This document shows, in pieces, positions 33,073 to 40,646 of a stretch of 64,000 nucleotides of DNA. The stretch covers positions 1 through 64,000 of the forward strand of contig JAZQQG010000047.1 in the NCBI GenBank assembly GCA_045628945.1, given 5' to 3'. Each line of letters starts with the position of its first letter. Within the stretch, counting starts at the first letter, position 1. Under the pieces are notes generated by a model. The model ran no database searches. It had not been told where the DNA came from and saw nothing but the letters and a program-made list of their open reading frames with translations. The position numbers and the translations under genes are program-made. Source of the stretch: RGIG4034 sp045628945 (GTDB lineage Bacteria > Bacillota > Clostridia > Lachnospirales > Lachnospiraceae).

Positions 33073-34173
33073 TTACACATTGAAGCGGAACAGAATGACA
33101 TCGCCGTCCTTCACAACATATTCCTTGCCTTCCATTCCGACAATTCCCTTCTCTTTTGCCGCAGATAGGCTGCCGTTATCGAGAAGATCCTGCCAGTTCA
33201 CAACCTCCGCCTTAATGAAGCCGCGTTCAAAATCCGTATGAATCTTACCGGCCGCCTGCGGTGCCTTGGTTCCTTTCTTAATGGTCCAGGCACGGCACTC
33301 ATCCTCGCCGGCGGTTAAGAAGGACATCAGGCCCAAAAGATCATAGCTGGCCGTTACGAGCTTATCAAGACCCGAGGACTCCACCCCGAGATCTGCCAGG
33401 AACATTGCCTTCTCCTCGTCATCCAGCTCGGATAATTCCTCCTCCAACTTCGCCGATACCGCGAAGCACTTCGAGCCCTCGCTGTCAGCCAGTTTGCGAA
33501 CCACTGCCACATAAGGATTGGAAGCACCGTCATCTGCGAGATCATCTTCCGCCACATTTGCTGCATAGATGGTCTTCTTCGCCGTCAGAAGGTTGTAGCT
33601 TTCAAACCATTCTTTTTTATCATCGTCGTCGGGAACCTCGAAGGTACGAGCCATATTCCCACCCTCAAGATGTGCCTTAATGGCTTCAAGAAGCTCGTAC
33701 TCCTTGCCGAGAACCTTGTCCATCCGCGCCTGCTTCGCAACCTTGGCAATACGACGCTCCAGAATCTCCAGATCCGAGAAAATCAGTTCCAGATTAATGG
33801 TCTCAATATCTCTTGCAGGGTCTACGCTACCCTCGACATGAATGACATTGGTATCCTCAAAGCAACGTACCACATGGACAATTGCGTCTACCTCACGGAT
33901 ATTGGCAAGGAACTGATTGCCTAAGCCCTCCCCCTTGGAAGCTCCCTTCACAAGACCCGCGATATCCACGAACTCGATAACTGCATGGGTAACCTTTTTG
34001 CTGTGATAGAGTTCTCCCAGCTTCTCGATTCTCTCATCCGGAACGGGAACAATGCCCACATTCGGATCAATGGTACAGAACGGGAAGTTCGCAGCCTGCG
34101 CTCCCGCCTTCGTCAAAGAATTAAATAACGTACTCTTACCAACATTAGGTAAGCCGACGATTCCTAATTTCAT
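33073..34173 (-). CDS. ychF: Redox-regulated ribosome-associated ATPase/GTPase YchF
   Basis: Obg-family P-loop protein, 366 residues. MKLGIVGLPNVGKSTLFNSL gives the P-loop at 7-14; DIAGLVKGASKGEGLGNQF is the YchF switch region; the NKxD motif is altered (AANVAE), which explains ATP preference in this family; a TGS domain ends in KDGDVILFRFNV. The start at 34173 has AGGAG upstream; the 34-residue extension crosses the preceding terminator and is rejected. Confidence 0.97.
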   Translation of the reverse strand: MKLGIVGLPNVGKSTLFNSLTKAGAQAANFPFCTIDPNVGIVPVPDERIEKLGELYHSKKVTHAVIEFVDIAGLVKGASKGEGLGNQFLANIREVDAIVHVVRCFEDTNVIHVEGSVDPARDIETINLELIFSDLEILERRIAKVAKQARMDKVLGKEYELLEAIKAHLEGGNMARTFEVPDDDDKKEWFESYNLLTAKKTIYAANVAEDDLADDGASNPYVAVVRKLADSEGSKCFAVSAKLEEELSELDDEEKAMFLADLGVESSGLDKLVTASYDLLGLMSFLTAGEDECRAWTIKKGTKAPQAAGKIHTDFERGFIKAEVVNWQDLLDNGSLSAAKEKGIVGMEGKEYVVKDGDVILFRFNV

Positions 34174-34216
34174 GCTTATAAATCTCCTTCGATTGATCCC
34201 CATTTTGAGGAGTACA

Positions 34217-34267
34217 TAAAAAACAAGCCCCAAAACAGCACTTAACATTGTACTACAAAGGGGCTTG
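34217..34267 (-). terminator. Intrinsic terminator after the EAL-domain gene
   Basis: Outer stem CAAGCCCC/GGGGCUUG with a partly paired inner arm (AGUAC/GUGCU), followed by UUUUUU. Confidence 0.85.
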
Positions 34268-34286
34268 AACTTCAATCATTACCTTG

Positions 34287-36083
34287 TTAACAACTTATCT
34301 TCCGAACATACTCCTCCATCGGAAGGGGCTTGCTGTAATAGTAACCCTGCACCACATCGCAGCCGAATTCGCGAAGTTTCTCAACCTGAGACTTCTCTTC
34401 GGCGCCCTCGGCTAAGCAGGTCACGCGCAGTTCCTTGGCAAGCTGTATCATATTACGCACCACGGCACATTCCTTGTAAGTCTCCTTGACGGTTCCGATT
34501 CCGTCCACAAAGGACTTATCAATCTTAATGGTATCCATCGGCATCTTGGTCAAAAGACCAAGGGAGGAATAGCCGGTTCCGAAGTCATCCACCGAAATCC
34601 GGAAACCATGCTCTTTTAAGCCGTAGATTACGCTGATCATATATTCCTGATCCTCATAGGCGGCGCTCTCCGTAAGTTCGAAATCAATCAGAGAATGATC
34701 CACATCATACTGATCCACAATCGACACGATTCGATGAATCAATTCCGGATTGCCGAAACTCTTACGAGACAGATTCACGGAAATCGGATAGAGCGGAAGT
34801 CCTTCCCGTTTCCATTCCTGCAATGCCTGACATACCTTATGAAGCACAATACTGTCTAACTTCCCAATCAGTCCGCCGGTCTCAAAAATCGGCACAAATC
34901 GGGCCGGGCTCAAAATCGTCTTGCCCTGATACTTCCAGCGAATCAGTGCCTCGGCACCTTTAATCTTCTCCGTAGCGATATCGTACTTCGGCTGCAGATA
35001 GACCAAAAACTCATCCTCTGCAATGGCCGTTTCCAGATAGGCCTTGATTCGGGTAGACCATTCCAGCTCATCGTGCATGTCGTCGGTGTAGAATATGACC
35101 TCCGTCACGTAGCCCTTGGTACCGCGTCTCTGGACCTCTTTTCCGGCGTCTGCCACCCGGTCCCCAAGCAATAAACAGTTGCGCATCGGAACGACGCCGC
35201 AACGGAAATAAACATGATACTTCGGATCCTCGACAAGAGGCGAAAGCTCCGCAAAACACGTCTCCAGCTTCTCTCTCATCAAATCTTCTTCCATATCCTC
35301 AATCATCATGGCAAAATTGTCATTATGACAGCGGGCACTGTAATAGATCCAGTCCTGCTTCTTCATATGTTCCGTAATCCGGTACAATACCGCATTCGCA
35401 ATATCATGACCGTATACCACATTCAGCGCATTGAAGTCCTTCACATCAAAATGCACAAACGCAAAATCCTGCATTCCGCGCATGGCAAAGGTCGACAGAA
35501 TCGGCCAGAGATAGGTCCAGTTATAATGACCGGTTACCAGATCGTGGTACGCAATCTCTGCCAGATATTTCTCCTGGTCCGTTTCCGGCACAATCTCGTG
35601 ATAGATATCTTCAAAGCGAATTTCCTTTGCCTGCACGCACAGACGCGTCGATCCGTGATGATGGAAAAGCTGTACCAATTCCGGATCCTCTTCTGCCTCA
35701 ATCATTCCATCAAAAAGATGACGTTTTACATCCGAAATGACATATTCCAAGGCTCGCTGCACATCACATCCGTTAAAGGAATCCGTACTTGTACGCATCG
35801 CAGACAAAAGAAAACCCTTGCGAAGGGGAAGTTTCTGCAATTTCTCAGGGTACACCACCCGAGAATCGCCCGCGCGATACTCAATACCAAAGACACGAAT
35901 GGTCTCCTCGCCCTGTCTGATCCAGAACAAGCCGGGACTGTCGTAGGTTCCGAAGGCTCCCGCATACTGCTTCAGTTCCTCAGGAATCTCCCCATGATAG
36001 AAATCCTGCACGGCTTCCTCCGATGCATCAATATAATATAACTCACGGTCCGGTTTGTAGATATGTCCCGTAATTAGTCGCAT
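34287..36083 (-). CDS. Cyclic-di-GMP phosphodiesterase (degenerate GGDEF + EAL)
   Basis: 598 residues. An N-terminal region of about 170 residues is unassigned. A diguanylate-cyclase-like domain follows (YHDLVTGHYN, HFDVKDFNALN), but the GGDEF signature is replaced by CHNDNFAMM, so it should not make c-di-GMP. The EAL domain keeps the catalytic set: GAEALIRW, VNLSRKSF, ELTESAAYE, VDDFGTGYSSLG, IKIDKSFV, LAEGAEE and VVQGYYYSKP. It should therefore hydrolyse c-di-GMP, a motility-promoting activity in many bacteria. No membrane helix. It has its own promoter and lies next to two genes behind a flagellar sigma promoter. Confidence 0.92.
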   Translation of the reverse strand: MRLITGHIYKPDRELYYIDASEEAVQDFYHGEIPEELKQYAGAFGTYDSPGLFWIRQGEETIRVFGIEYRAGDSRVVYPEKLQKLPLRKGFLLSAMRTSTDSFNGCDVQRALEYVISDVKRHLFDGMIEAEEDPELVQLFHHHGSTRLCVQAKEIRFEDIYHEIVPETDQEKYLAEIAYHDLVTGHYNWTYLWPILSTFAMRGMQDFAFVHFDVKDFNALNVVYGHDIANAVLYRITEHMKKQDWIYYSARCHNDNFAMMIEDMEEDLMREKLETCFAELSPLVEDPKYHVYFRCGVVPMRNCLLLGDRVADAGKEVQRRGTKGYVTEVIFYTDDMHDELEWSTRIKAYLETAIAEDEFLVYLQPKYDIATEKIKGAEALIRWKYQGKTILSPARFVPIFETGGLIGKLDSIVLHKVCQALQEWKREGLPLYPISVNLSRKSFGNPELIHRIVSIVDQYDVDHSLIDFELTESAAYEDQEYMISVIYGLKEHGFRISVDDFGTGYSSLGLLTKMPMDTIKIDKSFVDGIGTVKETYKECAVVRNMIQLAKELRVTCLAEGAEEKSQVEKLREFGCDVVQGYYYSKPLPMEEYVRKISC

Positions 36084-36125
36084 AGATTACGCTCCTACCT
36101 TATAGGTACTTATTTCCTATCTCTT

Positions 36126-36153
36126 ATTATATCTTTTTTCAGGCAAAAGACAA
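36126..36153 (-). promoter_or_regulatory. Sigma-A promoter of the EAL-domain gene
   Basis: -35 TTGTCT (36153-36148), 16-base spacer, -10 TATAAT (36131-36126). The leader contains a small ATAGG/CCTAT hairpin. Confidence 0.7.
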
Positions 36154-36164
36154 TGGAAACTTCT

Positions 36165-37151
36165 CTATACAGTAAGGTTCAGCACGGTTGCTCCCACCGA
36201 ATCGCCGCCCTGCGAGAAACCGGGTAAGGGACCACCGGATAACCCTGTCGGGACACTCTGGGAATAACCGGATCGGATGCGCTCGTAATGGTCAAAGAGT
36301 TGTTTGAGATAGTCGGCATCCGCCTTCACCATCTCCTTATTCTCCTTGTTTCTATGCTTCAGTTCCATCTCTTTTATGTCTTCCGGGTCCGTTTCCCCGC
36401 CACCGGAGTAGACCACCTCCGACAGACTGTCGATTACCTCTGAGGCCATTTCAGCCAGGGAATCTGACATCTCCTCTGTGAATTCCTCCGAAAGCTTCAT
36501 AGCAAGTTCCTCGGCCGATTCCTCCGCCTCCAAGGCTTCGTCCGTTTCCTCCGCGCTGAATGCGTCATCCTTCTCCGGCTCTTCCACCTTCTCGTCGGTT
36601 CCGTAATTGTCCACGCATAAGCCGCCACCGTGACCGACACGTTTGGCTGCCTCTTCCTCCTCTATGTGTTTCACCTTCTTCTTGGCTACACGCTCCATTG
36701 CCTTCGCATGCTGCAATGCTGCCTCCACTTCCTCTGCATCGTACTGACCGGAAGCCTTGGCACGCTTTAACTTCACCACTTCCTGTTTCGCGGAGCGAAC
36801 CGCTTCTCTGGCGGCAGTCGAGGTCTTGCTTCGAAGAATTTTCGCCGAAACACTCTTGGATTGATAATTTAATTTTTTCTGGGCAAGGGTACTGTCCTTC
36901 GTCGACTGTCGTTGGGTACGAAGGGTCTCGCTTTGCTTTTTTAAGCTGTCCAGTACAGAATTCTTGACCGTGGCCTGATACGGATTTTTTTGTTTCTCCG
37001 TGTCCGCATTGGCAATCATTCGCTTCATTTCCCGAATGCGGGAATCCGTCTGCTCCGAGTCCTGTCTGCGCGAATCGGACCACCGTTTTCCATAGCCCTG
37101 TTCGAGATTCTGCCCATAATTGAATCCATACTCCCGACCGATTGCATTCAT
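36165..37151 (-). CDS. Unknown charged helical protein, second gene of a sigma-D operon
   Basis: Not recognised. 328 residues, no signal peptide or membrane helix. Residues about 20-170 are rich in Lys, Arg, Gln and Ala and look helical or coiled coil; about 185-240 is strongly acidic (Glu/Asp/Ser); the C-terminal 45 residues are Gly/Ser/Pro-rich (GLSGGPLPGFSQGGDS). The ATG lies 4 bases after the preceding stop with CGAGGA overlapping it, so the two are coupled. Cotranscription from the sigma-D promoter at 38.0 kb suggests a role linked to flagella, chemotaxis or late motility genes. Confidence 0.8.
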   Translation of the reverse strand: MNAIGREYGFNYGQNLEQGYGKRWSDSRRQDSEQTDSRIREMKRMIANADTEKQKNPYQATVKNSVLDSLKKQSETLRTQRQSTKDSTLAQKKLNYQSKSVSAKILRSKTSTAAREAVRSAKQEVVKLKRAKASGQYDAEEVEAALQHAKAMERVAKKKVKHIEEEEAAKRVGHGGGLCVDNYGTDEKVEEPEKDDAFSAEETDEALEAEESAEELAMKLSEEFTEEMSDSLAEMASEVIDSLSEVVYSGGGETDPEDIKEMELKHRNKENKEMVKADADYLKQLFDHYERIRSGYSQSVPTGLSGGPLPGFSQGGDSVGATVLNLTV

Positions 37152-37155
37152 AGGC

Positions 37156-37914
37156 TTATCCTCGATAGTCGATATTCTGTCCTAACTGCTTCTCCTCTTC
37201 CGTCCGAACACTGTCCGTCCGAAGATTCATGTTATAGTCACTGATTTTCTTCATCAGCTCATCTATGGAGCCTGCCGTAATCATAATCGGCCGCTCCGTA
37301 TCGGATTTGATATCAGCAGCCTCCTCCTTATTATCGCGGTGCTGCAATTTTTCTTCCCATTTTTCGTGTTGTGCACGCTTCTCTGCCTTCTTCTCGGCAG
37401 CCTTCTTCTCCGCATGATGCTTCTCGATACGTGCACGCTGTTGGTCTGCAGATTTCTGCATTACCGCAAAAAATTCCGTGGTGCCGTCATCCTTCACATT
37501 GATGCCGTAGCCCTTTACATTGCCCCCCATACCGGAGCCCTCGACAGAACTCTTGAATGCATTCAGATTTACCGAGGATTTCTCAATAATCGACTCGTAC
37601 TGCTTGCGGTATTTTTCATCCGTCGCCATGCGCTCGATTTTTTCTTCGTTAATCAGGCAAATCGGCTTATTGGGATTCATGAACTGACTGACATGGGACT
37701 TGGCATAATCCTTTTGGTCCTCACTGACTAACACAAAGTCAAAGTTCGAGAATTTCTTCTTTAACTCCTCGTAATACTTCTCGCCCTCCTCGGAAAGCTT
37801 CGCATTTCCGATTACTCTTCCGCTGTTTGCCATTGGATTATTAAACTGGGTTTGTTGAATGGGATTCGTAGGCGCAACCGCACCCGGCTGCATAAGATTC
37901 GATTGAATAGACAT
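37156..37914 (-). CDS. Unknown protein, first gene of a sigma-D operon (resembles DUF6033)
   Basis: 252 residues. A Gln/Asn/Pro-rich N-terminus of about 30 residues is followed by a conserved-looking core KLSEEGEKYYEELKKKFSNFDFVLVSEDQKDYAK, then a coiled-coil stretch very rich in Lys, Glu and Ala (about 155-200) and a C-terminal helix SIDELMKKISDYNMN. The core resembles a Lachnospiraceae family annotated DUF6033, from memory. The AAAGGAG site is good. A perfect sigma-D promoter lies about 80 bases upstream. Confidence 0.82.
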   Translation of the reverse strand: MSIQSNLMQPGAVAPTNPIQQTQFNNPMANSGRVIGNAKLSEEGEKYYEELKKKFSNFDFVLVSEDQKDYAKSHVSQFMNPNKPICLINEEKIERMATDEKYRKQYESIIEKSSVNLNAFKSSVEGSGMGGNVKGYGINVKDDGTTEFFAVMQKSADQQRARIEKHHAEKKAAEKKAEKRAQHEKWEEKLQHRDNKEEAADIKSDTERPIMITAGSIDELMKKISDYNMNLRTDSVRTEEEKQLGQNIDYRG

Positions 37915-37994
37915 AGTGGACTCCTTTCCGACTTAAGTCATATATGAAATGTTACTGGTTTTCACGCAAATCCTTTTGCGCCTCTTTGATAGTC

Positions 37995-38021
37995 TTATCG
38001 GCAAACCTTTAGAAAAGTTTA
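37995..38021 (-). promoter_or_regulatory. Sigma-D (sigma-28, FliA-type) promoter
   Basis: Minus strand TAAA (38021-38018), exactly 15 bases, then GCCGATAA (38002-37995): an exact match to the flagellar sigma consensus TAAA-N15-GCCGATAA. It points at the two-gene unknown operon. The leader is about 70 bases. Confidence 0.85.
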
Positions 38022-38046
38022 TACCGTTCTTGCATTTTACTCATTC

Positions 38047-38922
38047 TTATATAGGTTCGTCTGATTTCTGAGGAATCTCAATATGGTTCTTAAGCAACAA
38101 TGCCTCAAGTTCCTGAATACGAGCAGTCGAGGCATTATGTTCATTCCGAATCTTGCAAAGTTCAGCCTCTGCTGCCGCACGCCCAATTGCGATGCCTTCC
38201 TCGCGACCTTCCTCACGGCCTTCCTCACGGCCAAGTGCGCGACCTTCTTCTCTCATGTCATAATCATGTAAGCGTTCCTTCATATAACTGCTCCTCCACT
38301 CCTCGTTTCGGCGTGCATTACGAACCTCCCGTTTTAATCGTTTGGTAAGTGCGGTCTTTCCGCCTTCCCCGGTCTGCATGAATTGATAGAAATCCACCAA
38401 TTCGACCGGTAGGTCTGTCCCATCGTATGCACAGTTAAAAAAATACCTTTTCATCCCGTCCTTCACTTCTATTGTATCATCCTCGATACATTTTGTGCAG
38501 AGAGAATAGATGGGAAGCCCCTGTCCAAAGGGGTCAAATGTACAAATAAAGAGAATCTGACTCTCAGGAAGATTCCGATAAGGAATGCCCTTCCCGAGAA
38601 AATCCGTATCGATGCAGGATTGATAGAACCTGGACCGCTTTGGGAGGTCTAATTCCTCTATGGATTGGTGGTTTAAGTTCTGCATCTCCGCATCGTATAT
38701 CGCAGCATCATCCTGCGTATAGATATCCAGTCGAACCGGCTTGCCGTCTGCGTAGTAGCGAAATTCCTTCTGGTTATTCGGGGTTCGAAGTTCCCCAATC
38801 GGATGTTGCAGGAGGCATTCCAACACCTCCTTACACAACTCCTTGTTCTGCATAAGTCTGCCAAACAAGAAGTCATCCGTAAACGTCAAGTCTTCATAAC
38901 GTTTGAATTTTGCATTCTTCAT
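38047..38922 (-). CDS. Rpn family recombination-promoting nuclease/putative transposase
   Basis: PD-(D/E)xK nuclease of the Rpn/Transposase_31 type, 291 residues. The core is VRLDIYTQDDAAIYDAEMQN (Asp, then E-x-Q), preceded by the family start FKRYEDLTFTDDFLFGRLM. The C-terminal part holds a GREEGREEGREEG run, encoded by a nearly perfect 12-bp tandem repeat, then a helical tail. These are usually genomic orphans found in many copies. No terminal repeats or target duplication were seen, so it is not called a mobile element. Its ribosome site is sequestered in a hairpin. Confidence 0.9.
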   Translation of the reverse strand: MKNAKFKRYEDLTFTDDFLFGRLMQNKELCKEVLECLLQHPIGELRTPNNQKEFRYYADGKPVRLDIYTQDDAAIYDAEMQNLNHQSIEELDLPKRSRFYQSCIDTDFLGKGIPYRNLPESQILFICTFDPFGQGLPIYSLCTKCIEDDTIEVKDGMKRYFFNCAYDGTDLPVELVDFYQFMQTGEGGKTALTKRLKREVRNARRNEEWRSSYMKERLHDYDMREEGRALGREEGREEGREEGIAIGRAAAEAELCKIRNEHNASTARIQELEALLLKNHIEIPQKSDEPI

Positions 38923-38924
38923 AA

Positions 38925-38953
38925 TGCTCCTTTCCGCAGGAGAAAAGGGAGCA
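38925..38953 (-). promoter_or_regulatory. Hairpin sequestering the Rpn gene ribosome site
   Basis: TGCTCC pairs with GGAGCA, then after one bulged C, UUUUC pairs with GGAAA (one G-U), loop UCCUGC: 11 pairs that bury the AAAGGAG Shine-Dalgarno just before the ATG. It could keep translation low unless opened. Confidence 0.6.
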
Positions 38954-39089
38954 CAGTTTCAATCATCCCGTCCTTCCTGCATACCGTAATAAAAATAGTG
39001 TGTGATTGTAAGCAGGAAATTCAGAATTGATAAGATAAAAAAGAAAAGATAGATCAATAGATTCGTTTCAAGAAAATCTGCTTACGGAG

Positions 39090-39118
39090 AGTATATCATA
39101 GTCTCCGACAAATGAGAA
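39090..39118 (-). promoter_or_regulatory. Promoter of the Rpn gene
   Basis: -35 TTCTCA (39118-39113), 17-base spacer, extended -10 TGATATACT (TATACT 39095-39090). The rest of the 302-base gap between the Rpn gene and paaK holds an AT-rich leader, the SD hairpin and the paaK terminator; no small gene was seen. Confidence 0.55.
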
Positions 39119-39142
39119 GAGGGCCGGTAAAGAAACCTTCTC

Positions 39143-39183
39143 AAAAAATGGGGCGTGTGAAATTTTATTTTTTCACACGCCCC
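39143..39183 (-). terminator. Intrinsic terminator after paaK
   Basis: Perfect 13-bp stem GGGGCGUGUGAAA/UUUCACACGCCCC, 8-base loop, followed by AUUUUUU. Confidence 0.93.
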
Positions 39184-39224
39184 GATATTCACAAACAAGA
39201 ATCGAATTCACCAATCCCGTTTCA

Positions 39225-40535
39225 TTACATCATCGTATAAAGATTTCTCTTATCGATTACACGCTTTGCCTTGCCTTCGCTTCGAAGAATGGTCTCCGGC
39301 TCAATGATGTTCACATCCACCTTGATACCGAGCATGGACTTCAGTCCGGCAACAATTGCACCGGTAGCCTTCTCTACATCGAAGTTCGGATCTGCCGCCA
39401 TCTCCGGAGTCTTCTCCACGTTCAGCTCGATGCTGTCCTTATTGCCCTCACGGTCAACCACGATTAAGTAGTTGGCCTGATAGCCTAACTGGAACAGTAC
39501 CTGCTCAATCTGGGAAGGCCATACGTTAACGCCCTTCACGACCATCATATCATCGGAACGTCCCATCAGCTTGGACATTCTTACATGGGTACGTCCGCAA
39601 GGACACTTCTCGCGGGTTAACTTGCAGAGGTCACGGGTACGATAACGAAGCAGAGGGAACGCCTTCTTGGTAAGGCAGGTAAATACCAACTCACCAACCT
39701 CGCCGTCGGGAAGTACTTCGCCGGTCTCGGGATTGATAATCTCGGGAACGAAATGGTCCTCCTGAACGTGCATACCGTTCTGCTCTTCACACTCAAAGGA
39801 TACACCGGGACCGGAAATCTCGGTCAATCCATAGATATCAAATGCCTTAAGTCCCAGCGTCTTCTCGATATCTCTTCTCATTTCCTCGGTCCAGGGCTCT
39901 GCGCCAAAGATACCGGCCTTCAACTTCAAGGTATCCTTCACGCCCTTCTTGGTGACTGCCTCACCGATGGTGGCAGCATAGGAAGGCGTACAGCAAAGAA
40001 TCGTGGAGCCCAGATCCTGCATAAACTGAATCTGACGATCCGTGTTACCGGAAGACATAGGAAGGGTTAAGGAACCCACCAGATGAGAACCGCCGTTTAA
40101 TCCGGGACCACCGGTAAAAAGACCATATCCGTAGCAGACATGTACCACATCATCCTTCGATCCGCCTGCGGCTACGATGGAACGAGCGCAGCACTCCTCC
40201 CATACACGAAGGTCGTCCATCGTGTAGAACGCAACCACACGACGACCGGTGGTACCGCTGGTAGACTGAATACGAACCACCTCCGACATCGGAGTGCCCA
40301 AAAATCCATAGGGGTATTCATCGCGAAGCTCATCCTTCTCGATGAAAGGAAGCTTATGAAGATCTTCAATTCCGTGAATGTCCGAAGGCTTTACCCCCAT
40401 AGCATCCATCTTGTCACGATAGACCTTGACATTCTCATATACATGCTTTACCTGCTCAACGATTCGCTCGCTCTGTAATTTCACCAATTCTTCACGACTC
40501 ATCGTCTCAATTTCAGGCTGAAAATAGTTACCCAT
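39225..40535 (-). CDS. paaK: Phenylacetate-CoA ligase family protein (PaaK-like)
   Basis: AMP-forming acyl-CoA ligase, 436 residues. The adenylate-forming motif is RIQSTSGTTGRRV; the family signature FDIYGLTEISGPGVSFECEEQNG and a C-terminal domain ending in GKAKRVIDKR follow. GGAG precedes the ATG. It stands alone between its own promoter and terminator with no phenylacetate degradation genes nearby; in gut anaerobes such proteins often activate aryl acids such as those from amino acid fermentation. The true substrate is not determined. Confidence 0.9.
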   Translation of the reverse strand: MGNYFQPEIETMSREELVKLQSERIVEQVKHVYENVKVYRDKMDAMGVKPSDIHGIEDLHKLPFIEKDELRDEYPYGFLGTPMSEVVRIQSTSGTTGRRVVAFYTMDDLRVWEECCARSIVAAGGSKDDVVHVCYGYGLFTGGPGLNGGSHLVGSLTLPMSSGNTDRQIQFMQDLGSTILCCTPSYAATIGEAVTKKGVKDTLKLKAGIFGAEPWTEEMRRDIEKTLGLKAFDIYGLTEISGPGVSFECEEQNGMHVQEDHFVPEIINPETGEVLPDGEVGELVFTCLTKKAFPLLRYRTRDLCKLTREKCPCGRTHVRMSKLMGRSDDMMVVKGVNVWPSQIEQVLFQLGYQANYLIVVDREGNKDSIELNVEKTPEMAADPNFDVEKATGAIVAGLKSMLGIKVDVNIIEPETILRSEGKAKRVIDKRNLYTMM

Positions 40536-40598
40536 AAATCATTCTCCTTCATATAGTTTTTTGTAAACCCAAAGACTATTGTACCTAATAATGACGAA

Positions 40599-40634
40599 AA
40601 AGTCCACAAAAAGCTATTGCCTCTTGTGGACTTT
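40599..40634 (-). terminator. Intrinsic terminator after the ABC exporter genes
   Basis: Perfect 11-bp stem AAAGUCCACAA/UUGUGGACUUU with U-tract. The paaK promoter (TACAAT near 40578-40583) follows at once. Confidence 0.9.
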
Positions 40635-40646
40635 GTACGAAAATTC

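Noticed and set aside
38047..38922. Insertion sequence around the Rpn-family gene
   Set aside because: No terminal inverted repeats or target duplications; such genes are usually orphan nucleases.
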